Shown in pieces: positions 1 through 8,425 of a stretch of 44,880 nt of DNA. This DNA comes from an uncultured Clostridia bacterium (GTDB lineage: Bacteria > Bacillota > Clostridia > Christensenellales > CAG-917). Below the pieces are notes generated by a model. The model had not been told where the DNA came from, ran no database searches, and saw nothing but the letters and a program-made list of their open reading frames with translations. The DNA is taken from the NCBI GenBank assembly GCA_947581925.1, contig CANPWB010000012.1, positions 1 through 44,880 on the forward strand, in the 5' to 3' direction. How positions within the stretch are numbered: position 1 is the first letter of the stretch; every line of letters starts with the position of its first letter. The position numbers and the translations under genes were made by a program.

Positions 1-381
1 CTCTTCTTCGGGCACAACTTCATAGATACTTCCCTTTTCATATTCGCGTTTCCACTCCGCGACATACTTCGCGTCCGCGGTCACGGTTATTTCCACGCCG
101 CCCGCAAGCAGGTCGCCCTCGCCGCCTAATTTCCAACCCTCGAAGGTATGCCCTTCCCATACGGGAAGTTTGTCCGACGTGGGCAAATTCAATTTGCCGT
201 CTTTTTCCGCCGTCACGGAAGCGGGAGCCTTTCCATCGCCCTCGTATGCACCGAGGTCAAACGTCACGGTGCAGGAGGTCGGCTTGTTGTCATCCTTTGT
301 ACCGTTGCACCCCGCAAACACGCAAGCACACAGCAAAGCTATCAACAATAAGCACACGGTCAATACAAATCTTTTTTTCAT
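1..381 (-). CDS. Partial InlB-repeat lipoprotein (3' end off window)
   Basis: The first 127 codons of a lipoprotein gene run off the left edge. The start is the ATG at 381-379, with an AAGGAGT Shine-Dalgarno at 391-397. The N-terminus begins MKKRF, continues with a hydrophobic stretch and ends in the lipobox VFAGC (Cys25), so the product should be exported and lipidated. From about residue 33 the sequence TVTFDLGAYEG, a WEGHTFEGWK core and a terminal YVAEWK match the InlB B-repeat (Listeria-Bacteroides) fold, a small extracellular beta domain. The same lipobox-then-B-repeat layout occurs in the 1428-residue protein at 18608-22894, so the two are probably related surface proteins. A divergent XRE regulator shares its promoter region. 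The function is unknown beyond surface location, and the total length cannot be seen. Confidence 0.85.
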   Translation of the reverse strand, partial: MKKRFVLTVCLLLIALLCACVFAGCNGTKDDNKPTSCTVTFDLGAYEGDGKAPASVTAEKDGKLNLPTSDKLPVWEGHTFEGWKLGGEGDLLAGGVEITVTADAKYVAEWKREYEKGSIYEVVPEEE

Positions 382-409
382 TTTTTTGCCACTCCTTATA
401 ATGAATTTT

Positions 410-422
410 GGGCATAATGCCC
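410..422. promoter_or_regulatory. 13-bp palindrome in lipoprotein leader
   Basis: GGGCAT-A-ATGCCC is a perfect palindrome between the predicted -10 box and the Shine-Dalgarno of the lipoprotein gene. It could be a second operator or a small leader hairpin. Nothing in the sequence decides between these. Confidence 0.4.
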
Positions 423-434
423 GATATAGAATTT

Positions 435-464
435 ATTATAACTACACAAAATATCTAGTGTCAA
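435..464 (-). promoter_or_regulatory. Promoter of the lipoprotein gene
   Basis: On the minus strand, TTGACA (464-459), 18 bases and TATAAT (440-435) form a consensus housekeeping promoter. It fires leftward and leaves a leader of about 47 bases before the ATG at 381. The 18-base spacer contains one whole arm of the inverted repeat at 440-480, so repressor binding there should block it. Confidence 0.8.
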
Positions 465-480
465 GACATTTTGTGTAGTT
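440..480. promoter_or_regulatory. Inverted-repeat operator between divergent genes
   Basis: AACTACACAAAAT (440-452) and ATTTTGTGTAGTT (468-480) form a perfect 13-bp inverted repeat with a 15-bp spacer. One arm lies in the -35/-10 spacer of the leftward lipoprotein promoter. The other lies in the -35/-10 spacer of the likely rightward promoter of the XRE gene. This placement suggests the 67-residue XRE protein represses both its own gene and the lipoprotein gene. The geometry is seen directly; the identity of the binder is inferred from adjacency. Confidence 0.75.
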
Positions 481-491
481 TGACATAGTAT
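463..491 (+). promoter_or_regulatory. Likely leaderless promoter of the XRE gene
   Basis: AAGACA (463-468), 17 bases and TAGTAT (486-491) are each 4/6 matches to consensus. The A of the ATG at 498 is the 7th base after the -10 box, where transcription would start, and no Shine-Dalgarno is present. The right arm of the operator lies between the two boxes. Confidence 0.5.
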
Positions 492-497
492 TTTTGT

Positions 498-704
498 ATG
501 GATAAAAAATTCTGTCATAATCTGAAAATGGCAAGACAATCATCCGGACTTACCCAAAAACAGGTCGCCATGCATCTCAATGTAGTCGAAAGTTGCTACG
601 CAAACTGGGAGCAAGGTCGCACCGAGCCTAATGTGGATATGCTGAGAAAATTGGGCAAACTTTTCAATATATCCTTGGAAGATCTTATAAATGACGACCT
701 TTGA
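498..704 (+). CDS. Small XRE-family HTH regulator
   Basis: A 68-residue protein that is essentially one HTH_3 (lambda Cro/C1-like) domain. LTQKQVAMHLNV supplies the helix-turn-helix, and WEQGRTEPNVDMLRKLGKLF is the typical end of the fold. It has no sensor or dimerisation extension, so it resembles short regulators such as those near phage and stress genes. There is no Shine-Dalgarno before the ATG; the start lies about 7 bases after a possible -10 box, which suggests a leaderless mRNA. A perfect inverted repeat (440-480) lies between it and the divergent lipoprotein gene, so autoregulation and control of that gene are likely. The family is clear; the target assignment is inference. Confidence 0.85.
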   Translation: MDKKFCHNLKMARQSSGLTQKQVAMHLNVVESCYANWEQGRTEPNVDMLRKLGKLFNISLEDLINDDL

Positions 705-1138
705 ATATGAGAATTGAGAAATTTTTTAGGCGCTCGCAAGGACAATGCGCGCGGCGGGTATAAGTACGCTCGGACGGAGGGATTCCTCGACGCTGCTCGG
801 AATGACAATATATATAACGTGTCATGCTGAGCCTGTCGAAGCATCCCCTAGTTGCACTCCGCCCTCACTGCGTACTTAGCGTGAAACCGCTCGCTCCGCG
901 GGGTCGCTCGGACAGGGCGTCCGCCCGCGAAGAGGGGCGCTCGGACAAGGCAAATTCCGTATATAGGGAAGCTCAGACTAGGGGATTTCTCGACTACGCT
1001 CGAAATGACATTTTATACAATATGTCATGCTGAGCCTGTCGAAGCATCCCCCGGTTTACCCCACGAAAAATATTTTTCATGGGGACCCCATGTCGCTCGG
1101 ACAGAGTGTACGTTAATTGCTCGGACTATACATACGTA
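705..1138. repeat. Intergenic repeat mosaic (R1, R2, R3, R7)
   Basis: No gene is seen here. The stretch holds R1 palindromes at 780-807 (ATTCC/GGAAT stem), 820-848 (ATGCT/AGCAT), 981-1010 (ATTTC/GAAAT) and 1023-1052 (ATGCT/AGCAT). It also holds an R3 unit at 859-915, an R2 hairpin at 1057-1090 and several CGCTCGGACA (R7) linkers. R1 copies come as facing pairs separated by 10-12 AT-rich bases. Short open frames here are translations of the repeats and are not genes. Confidence 0.85.
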
Positions 1139-1281
1139 AATATCAATCTCTCACGCAGGAGTTTTGACACTTGCAAACAATCAAAAAACGCGAGCGACGG
1201 CAAAATTTGCCTAGCTCGCGTTTTTAGCTTGGGACCCAAAGGGCAAATCGCCCTTTGCCGAGGCGTGGGCGCGCAGCCCAC
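1139..1281 (-). repeat. R4 element, copy A (3' of groEL)
   Basis: Read on the minus strand, it starts with the hairpin GTGGGC...GCCCAC (1265-1281), then an AAAGGGC/GCCCTTT hairpin and the word AAGCTAAAAACGCG. A terminator-like stem with GCGAGC arms follows (about 1184-1225), and then the conserved tail with CTCCTGCGTGAGAG-like sequence. It lies downstream of groEL in the same orientation, behind a separate terminator. The apical stem here is of the GGCAA/TTGCC type. Confidence 0.8.
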
Positions 1282-1292
1282 GAAAAATATAC

Positions 1293-1335
1293 AAAAAACA
1301 TCGGCGAGGCAAATTTTGTCTCGCCGATGTTTTTT
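1293..1335 (-). terminator. Intrinsic terminator of groES-groEL
   Basis: Arms of 16 bp (AAAAAACATCGGCGAG at 1293-1308 and its exact complement at 1320-1335) flank an 11-base loop and carry A and T tracts at the outer ends. It lies 20 bases beyond the groEL stop codon and would work in both directions. Confidence 0.9.
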
Positions 1336-1355
1336 CTATTGACTGAAATTGCTCA

Positions 1356-3277
<1,922 letters not shown>

Positions 3278-3311
3278 ACTTTATGCCTCCGTTTTTTTGA
3301 ATTTCTTTGTT

Positions 3312-3338
3312 TTAGCACTCTTTGTGCTTGACTGCTAA
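3312..3338 (-). promoter_or_regulatory. CIRCE operator (HrcA binding site)
   Basis: TTAGCACTC (3312-3320), 9 bases and GACTGCTAA (3330-3338) match the CIRCE consensus TTAGCACTC-N9-GAGTGCTAA with one mismatch (GAC for GAG). It lies just downstream of the groES -10 box, the usual position for HrcA repression. Confidence 0.93.
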
Positions 3339-3339
3339 C

Positions 3340-3368
3340 AGTTTAATACTTGCATTGCCAAATGTCAA
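3340..3368 (-). promoter_or_regulatory. groES-groEL promoter
   Basis: On the minus strand, TTGACA (3368-3363), 17 bases and TAAACT (3345-3340). Transcription would begin inside the CIRCE element, which explains how HrcA can block it. Confidence 0.8.
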
Positions 3369-3483
3369 TAAATTATGTAAAGTTTTTTTGAAATTTAAAA
3401 AGGCAAATTTTGCGCCGCTGTTGAATATTGTTATAATTTATGATAACATAGCTTTATCAATATAATATACCGAGGTGTTTTGA

Positions 3484-3936
3484 GTGGATAAGTGGGACAA
3501 GAGATTTATGGATATGGCGGAGTTCGTATCAAGCTGGACGAGCTGTGCAAGAAAGGGACGCGCAATCGGCGCTATCATAGTCAAGGACAAGCGCATTTTG
3601 ACGACGGGCTACAACGGCGCGCCGTCCGGCATCACCACCTGCCGCGAAAAGGGCTACTGCATGCGCGATAAGCTGGGCATAGCAAGCGGCACGAGGGCGG
3701 AGATGTGCTACGCCGTACATGCGGAGCAAAACGCCATCTGCCAAGCCGCGAAACTCGGCGTATCCGTGGAGGGCGCAACGCTCTACTGTACGCACCAGCC
3801 CTGCACCATCTGCACCCGCCTCATCATCAACAGCGGCATAAAGCGCGTCGTCTACAAGTATCCTTACCCCGACGAGTTTTCCATGCAGCTCTTCTTAGAA
3901 GCCGGCATCACCGTCGAACAGTTTGTAGAAGAATAA
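3484..3936 (+). CDS. comEB: dCMP deaminase (zinc-dependent, ComEB type)
   Basis: A 150-residue cytidine/deoxycytidylate deaminase. It converts dCMP to dUMP, feeding dTMP synthesis. Zinc ligands and the catalytic Glu are visible in YAVHAEQNAI (His-Ala-Glu) and in HQPCTICTRLI (PCxxC). GYNGAPSG is the usual substrate-loop motif. The GTG at 3484 is chosen as start because GAGGTG lies 7-12 bases upstream and the N-terminus (MDKWDKRFMDMA) matches the family; the next ATG at 3508 would trim it. A TATAAT box at 3461-3466 marks its own promoter, divergent from groES. An R4 element begins 6 bases after the stop codon. The symbol follows Bacillus usage; a competence role is not implied. Confidence 0.92.
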   Translation: MDKWDKRFMDMAEFVSSWTSCARKGRAIGAIIVKDKRILTTGYNGAPSGITTCREKGYCMRDKLGIASGTRAEMCYAVHAEQNAICQAAKLGVSVEGATLYCTHQPCTICTRLIINSGIKRVVYKYPYPDEFSMQLFLEAGITVEQFVEE

Positions 3937-3941
3937 GCCCT

Positions 3942-4092
3942 ATGCGGGGTTCCACCCCGCTCCCCGGCAAGGGGTTTCACCCCCTGCACCCCAAGCTAAA
4001 GGTGCGAGCTAGGCAAATACTTGCCGTCGCTCGCGTTTTTGATTGTTTGCAAGTGCCAAACTCCTGCGCGAGAGCTTGATATTAACGGACGA
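3942..4092 (+). repeat. R4 element, copy B (3' of dCMP deaminase)
   Basis: It opens with GCGGGG...CCCCGC (3943-3960), followed by AAGGGGT/ACCCCCT and AAGCTAAA. The terminator-like stem carries CGAGC/GCTCG arms and a GGCAA/TTGCC apical stem, and the tail ends in TTGATATTAACGGACG. It lies 6 bases after the stop codon, same strand. Confidence 0.85.
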
Positions 4093-4260
4093 ATTGTCCG
4101 AGGTTTTTTACTTAAACATGGGGATGCTTCGACTCCTTACCCCAAAAAATCACTTCGTAATTATTTTGGGGACCCCATATCGCTCAGCATGACAGATTAT
4201 ATAAAATTGTCATTCCGAGCGTAGTCGAGAAATCCCCTTGTCCTAGCGAATAAACGCACC
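4093..4260. repeat. Repeat mosaic with R2 nested in R1
   Basis: An R1 unit of the GATGC/GCATG type (4119-4194) is split in its loop by a complete R2 hairpin (4138-4177). The outer arms are GGGGATGCTTCGAC and GCTCAGCATGACA. A second R1 (ATTCC-type left arm) follows at about 4206-4236, then R7 linkers. No gene is seen. The rest of the gap to 4346 shows no recognisable feature. Confidence 0.8.
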
Positions 4261-4346
4261 TCTCTGCCCAAGTGCACCATATCACGCCCTCAAATCCTGT
4301 ATTTGAAAAAACATTCATATTTTTGTCGAAATATGCGCGCAAACGA

Positions 4347-4375
4347 TTGACATATGTATGGGCTTCGGGTATAAT
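4347..4375 (+). promoter_or_regulatory. Consensus promoter of the cupin-XRE/pot operon
   Basis: TTGACA (4347-4352), 17 bases, TATAAT (4370-4375): a perfect consensus promoter. It leaves a leader of about 140 bases before the ATG at 4521, containing two copies of a candidate operator. Confidence 0.88.
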
Positions 4376-4392
4376 GCTTTGCGTCGCTACGT

Positions 4393-4489
4393 GTTTAGCA
4401 ATTTTAAACTTTTTGATTAAAATTGCGAAACAAAGTAAACGCGAAATAAATTTTGACTAAACTTCGCAAAAAGTTTAGCGTGAGTAAAC
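4393..4489. promoter_or_regulatory. Two GTTTAGC-N5-TAAAC operator-like sites
   Basis: GTTTAGCAATTTTAAAC (4393-4409) and GTTTAGCGTGAGTAAAC (4473-4489) share GTTTA-N7-TAAAC symmetry. The second overlaps another inverted repeat, CTAAACT (4457-4463) with AGTTTAG (4472-4478). The first starts about 11 bases after the predicted transcription start. They are good candidates for autoregulation by the cupin-XRE protein, and so for control of polyamine uptake. Confidence 0.55.
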
Positions 4490-4520
4490 AAAAAATACAA
4501 TACGTATATCGGAGGGCTCA

Positions 4521-5054
4521 ATGCAGATAGGCATCAAGATAAAGCGATTGAGGCTCAAAAACAACTTGACGCAGGAGGAGCTTGCAGACAGGTGCGAGCT
4601 GACAAAGGGATACATCTCGCAGCTTGAAAACGAGCTGACTTCCCCGTCCATCGCGACGCTCGAGGACATTTTGAACGCGCTTGGCACTACTCCCGCAGAG
4701 TTTTTCAGCGACGAGAAGGAGAGCAAAGTCGTATTTTCGGACAAGGATTTCATTGAAAAGGCGACGGACAGATATGTCATCGAGTGGCTTGTGCCCAACG
4801 CGCAAAAGAACGAGATGGAACCTATCCGCGTTACTCTTGAGCCTCACACTTCACTCGAGGAGGACATACCGCACGAGGGCGAGGAGTTTGGCTATGTACT
4901 CAAAGGGAGCGTGGTGCTGCACCTCGGTCAAGCGGCGTACAACGTCAAAAAAGGCGAAGTCTTTTACTTCTCTTCAGAGCGTGTGCACCGCATAGAAAAC
5001 AGGACTTCGGAGAAGGCGATCGTCATCTGGATAGCCTCTCCGCCGACATTCTGA
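4521..5054 (+). CDS. XRE-cupin transcriptional regulator (PuuR-like)
   Basis: A 177-residue regulator with an N-terminal HTH_3 domain (residues about 5-60, LTQEELADRCELTKGYISQL) and a C-terminal cupin_2 domain (about 105-175) with EGEEFGYVLKGSVVLHLG and FYFSSERVHRIEN. Proteins of this layout sense small ligands through the cupin and often sit beside polyamine uptake or breakdown genes, as PuuR does. It lies 133 bases before potA on the same strand, so it probably controls potABCD according to polyamine level. A GGAGGG Shine-Dalgarno precedes the ATG. A consensus promoter and a pair of GTTTA-N7-TAAAC sites lie upstream. The family is certain; the ligand is inferred from neighbours. Confidence 0.92.
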   Translation: MQIGIKIKRLRLKNNLTQEELADRCELTKGYISQLENELTSPSIATLEDILNALGTTPAEFFSDEKESKVVFSDKDFIEKATDRYVIEWLVPNAQKNEMEPIRVTLEPHTSLEEDIPHEGEEFGYVLKGSVVLHLGQAAYNVKKGEVFYFSSERVHRIENRTSEKAIVIWIASPPTF

Positions 5055-5187
5055 TAATGACAGAACGCAGGGTTTAACATCACAAAATATACATATAAAC
5101 ATACGATTTTTGCAAAAGAGGCATAAGTATACGAAAAAGGAAAGCGCGGAGGAGCGGAAAAATAAAGTGAAAAGAGAGGAGCCCAAA

Positions 5188-6810
5188 ATGGTGCAAAAAG
5201 TTTCAGTTGACAACATTATCGAACTTAGAAACGTCTCCAAGATCTACGACGGCAAATACGCCGTCAAAAACGCGAGCTTGACGATAAAGCGCGGCGAATT
5301 TGTGACTCTGCTTGGTCCTTCGGGATGCGGCAAGTCCACGACGCTCAGAATGATCGCGGGCTTTGAAATGCCGACTGAAGGACAAATAATTTTCAACGGC
5401 AAGGACATCACAAACACCCCTCCTCACGAGCGTCCTTTGAACACTGTCTTTCAAAGGTACGCGCTTTTCCCGCACCTCAACGTATTCGGAAACATCGCGT
5501 TCGGACTCAAACTCAAAGTGATCCCAAACGGCACGAAGGTCAACCGTAAGGGAGAAACAGTGCAACTCTTCCGCAAATTCACAAAGGAAGAGATAAAAAA
5601 GAAGGTCAACGACGCGCTGAAAATGGTGGACCTCGAGGATTACGGGCACCGCAACGTCGCCTCCCTGTCCGGCGGACAACAGCAGAGGGTGGCTATCGCT
5701 CGCGCGCTTGTCAACGAGCCGGAAGTACTTCTCCTCGACGAGCCGCTCGGCGCGCTCGACCTCAAGATGCGCAAGGACATGCAGCTTGAGCTTATGGATA
5801 TGCACAAGCGCCTCGGCATAACCTTCATCTACGTCACGCACGACCAGGAGGAGGCGCTCACGATGTCGGACAAAATAATCGTCATGCGCCTTGGCGAAAT
5901 ACAACAGATCGCCACTCCCGAAAAGATATACGACGAGCCCGCAAACGCCTTCGTCGCGGACTTCATAGGCGAGAGCACAATACTTTCGGGCACAATGCTG
6001 GACGATTACAAGGTGGAGTTTTGCGACACGGTGTTCGAGTGCGTGGACAGCGGATTCAAGAAAAACGAGCCCATCGACGTCATCATACGCCCCGAGGACC
6101 TCAAAATTTTGCCGAAGGACGACCCTCATTCCCTGCTTAGCGCGGAAGTGCTCTCCTCCGTCTTTAAGGGCGACCATTTCCAGGTGATGACGCTCGCCGC
6201 GGGCAACGAGCTCATGGCGTACTCAAACGAAAATTGTGCCGTAGGCAGCACGGTGGGGCTTTACATCAAGCCGTTTGATCTGCACATCATGCACAAGACG
6301 CGCCTCATAAACGAGATAGACACCTACATCACGGGCGAAAATCTCGTGGAGATCTGCGGTACGGACTTCGACTGCGTCACTACCCTGCCCGAGGGCACGC
6401 CCGTAAAGGTGTCCGTGGACTTTGACGACGTGGAAATAACGGACGACGAAGAGGACGGCACGATCGGCGCGACCGTACTGTCGTCCATATACAAGGGCAG
6501 CTATTATCAAGCGATACTCTCCACCGACGACCACTACATCTTCTTTGCGGACACCGACGACGACTGGCTGAAGGGCGACCGCGTAGGCATCAAGATTGCG
6601 CCCGAGAAGATACTCATCGAAGTGCGCGACGAAAACGCCATAGCGGAGCAAAAGACTGTCATCGACGAGACTTTGACGGAGGAGGAGCGCGCCGCGATAC
6701 GCGAGGAGCAAAAGACCCCCGCGCCGGAGTTTGACAGCGACGAGGAGCTCATCGAGGAGTACGGCGTGGACGGCGAATACGAGACGGATGAAAAGGAGGA
6801 TGAAGAGTGA
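5188..6810 (+). CDS. potA: Spermidine/putrescine ABC transporter ATPase PotA, extended
   Basis: A 540-residue ATPase of the polyamine importer. Walker A GPSGCGKST is at 43-51. The signature LSGGQQQRVAIARAL, Walker B VLLLDEPLGALD and switch THDQEEAL follow in order. A TOBE domain follows the ATPase. The chain is much longer than usual PotA (about 350-380): it has a Lys/Arg-rich insert near residues 113-137, a second TOBE-like segment (about 375-470, with TVLSSIYKGSYYQAILS echoing EVLSSVFKGDHFQVMTL of the first), and an acidic tail of about 60 residues. The ATG at 5188 is preferred over a TTG at 5110 because of AGAGGAG 8 bases upstream and the normal family start. Its stop overlaps potB (GTGA). 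Confidence 0.93.
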   Translation: MVQKVSVDNIIELRNVSKIYDGKYAVKNASLTIKRGEFVTLLGPSGCGKSTTLRMIAGFEMPTEGQIIFNGKDITNTPPHERPLNTVFQRYALFPHLNVFGNIAFGLKLKVIPNGTKVNRKGETVQLFRKFTKEEIKKKVNDALKMVDLEDYGHRNVASLSGGQQQRVAIARALVNEPEVLLLDEPLGALDLKMRKDMQLELMDMHKRLGITFIYVTHDQEEALTMSDKIIVMRLGEIQQIATPEKIYDEPANAFVADFIGESTILSGTMLDDYKVEFCDTVFECVDSGFKKNEPIDVIIRPEDLKILPKDDPHSLLSAEVLSSVFKGDHFQVMTLAAGNELMAYSNENCAVGSTVGLYIKPFDLHIMHKTRLINEIDTYITGENLVEICGTDFDCVTTLPEGTPVKVSVDFDDVEITDDEEDGTIGATVLSSIYKGSYYQAILSTDDHYIFFADTDDDWLKGDRVGIKIAPEKILIEVRDENAIAEQKTVIDETLTEEERAAIREEQKTPAPEFDSDEELIEEYGVDGEYETDEKEDEE

Positions 6811-7607
6811 AAAAAATTGTCCTCAAAAAGTTTAGGCTGACAAAAAAGGTGTTCTCTTTCCCGTACATCCTGTTTTTGCTGCTGTTTGTCATCGTGCCGC
6901 TCGTGCTCATACTCGTAAACGCCTTCCTCGACGGCGACAACCGATTCACGTTTGACAATTTCAAGACATTTTTCACCTCGCCCGCGAGCACTATCGTGCT
7001 TGGCAACTCCCTGCTCGTAGGCGTGATAACGACGGCTGTATGCCTCATTTTGGGCTATCCCGTGGCGTACATTCTCTCGAAAATGAGCAGCGGGCGCTTG
7101 ATAGTTCTCCTATACGTGTTGCCGATGTTCATAAACTTCCTCATCCGTACTCTCGCGACTAAGGCTATTTTCATCGCCATGAACGTGGAGCTGGGTATGG
7201 GGACGGTGCTGTTCGGCATGGTGTACAACTATCTGCCCTTTATGATAATGCCGTTGCACACGACGATATCGAGCATTGACAAGAGCTACTACGAGGCGGC
7301 GCAGGACCTCGGCGCGGACAAGGCGACGGTGTTCCTCAAGACCACCCTACCGCTGAGCGTAAGCGGCATAATAAGCGGCATAACAATGGTGTTCATTCCG
7401 ACCATATCCTCATTCGCCATATCCCAGCTGCTCTCAAACGGCAAGATATTCCTATTTGGCGACTCCATACAGCTGAGTTTCGAGCAAAATCTGTACGGCG
7501 TCGGTTCCATAATGAGCTTGGTGATGCTCGCGTTCGTGCTCGTGTCCAACCTCATTATGAACAAGTTCAACTCAAACAGCGACAACGTGAGGAGGTCATT
7601 ATGGTAA
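6807..7607 (+). CDS. potB: Polyamine ABC transporter permease PotB
   Basis: A 266-residue inner-membrane permease with about six hydrophobic segments. The cytoplasmic EAA loop that docks on PotA is visible as YYEAAQDLGADKATVFLKTT followed by LPLSVSGI. It starts at GTG 6807, overlapping the potA stop by 4 bases, and overlaps potC by 7 bases. It forms the transmembrane channel together with PotC. The length and topology are normal for the family. Confidence 0.94.
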   Translation: MKKIVLKKFRLTKKVFSFPYILFLLLFVIVPLVLILVNAFLDGDNRFTFDNFKTFFTSPASTIVLGNSLLVGVITTAVCLILGYPVAYILSKMSSGRLIVLLYVLPMFINFLIRTLATKAIFIAMNVELGMGTVLFGMVYNYLPFMIMPLHTTISSIDKSYYEAAQDLGADKATVFLKTTLPLSVSGIISGITMVFIPTISSFAISQLLSNGKIFLFGDSIQLSFEQNLYGVGSIMSLVMLAFVLVSNLIMNKFNSNSDNVRRSLW

Positions 7608-8425
7608 AGAAAATAAAAGCCTTCTTTGAGAAGTTTTATCTGTTCGTTATCCTCGCGATACTGTACGCGCCCATCATACTGCTTGTGATCTACTCCTTCT
7701 CAAACAGCGCGAATTTCAACTTTGACAACGGGTTCACCTTTGACGCCTACATCGCGATATTCAAGTCGGACAAGTCGCCCGAGCTTTGGTCGGCAATAGG
7801 CAACACCTTCCTCATAGCGGCGGTGGCGTCCGTGATATCCACTGTTATGGGCACTTTCGCCTCTATCGGCATATTCAACCTCGGCAAGCGCTCGCGTCGC
7901 GTTGTGGAAAACGTCAACCAGTTTCCCATAATCAACAGCGAGATCGTCATGGCGGTGTCGCTCATGGTGTTCTTTGTGACGTTCGCCTTCCCCGAAGGGT
8001 ATCTGCGCCTCATAATCGCGCACATCGCTTTTTGCACCCCATATGTCGTTTTGAGCGTACTTCCAAAACTCGAATCCATGGACCCGAACACCTACGAAGC
8101 GGCGCTCGACCTCGGCGCGACCCCCTTCCAAGCTATGACGAAGGTCATGATACCCTACATCTCTCCGGGCATAGTTTCGGGCTTTGTCATGGCGTTCATA
8201 ATGTCCATGGACGACTTCATCATCACGCAGATAAACAAAGGCGCGGCGACGGGCATCAACACCCTTTCCACCTACATCTATTCGGACGCGCGCGTGCAAG
8301 GGCTCGAACCCTTCTGGTACGCGATATTCAGCATAATTTTCGTCATCATAATCGCGGCGTTGCTCTCCGTGAACGTCGTAAAAGTCTCGCGTGAAAAGAA
8401 AAAAGCGAAGGAGGTCAAGGCATGA
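7601..8425 (+). CDS. potC: Polyamine ABC transporter permease PotC
   Basis: A 274-residue permease paired with PotB. The EAA loop reads TYEAALDLGATPFQAMTKVM, then IPYISPGIVSG. SMDDFIITQ is typical of PotC. The ATG at 7601 lies within the 3' end of potB and has AGGAGG just upstream. Its own stop overlaps the potD start (ATGA). About six membrane segments end in a basic tail (KVSREKKKAKEVKA). Translational coupling along the whole operon is likely. Confidence 0.94.
   Translation: MVKKIKAFFEKFYLFVILAILYAPIILLVIYSFSNSANFNFDNGFTFDAYIAIFKSDKSPELWSAIGNTFLIAAVASVISTVMGTFASIGIFNLGKRSRRVVENVNQFPIINSEIVMAVSLMVFFVTFAFPEGYLRLIIAHIAFCTPYVVLSVLPKLESMDPNTYEAALDLGATPFQAMTKVMIPYISPGIVSGFVMAFIMSMDDFIITQINKGAATGINTLSTYIYSDARVQGLEPFWYAIFSIIFVIIIAALLSVNVVKVSREKKKAKEVKA

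Noticed and set aside
705-1138. CRISPR-like array
   Set aside because: Repeats are of several families, unevenly spaced, in both orientations, and spacers are not unique sequences of constant length. No cas gene is in the window.
5110-5187. TTG start giving PotA 26 extra residues
   Set aside because: No Shine-Dalgarno before the TTG, whereas AGAGGAG precedes the ATG at 5188, where the family normally begins.
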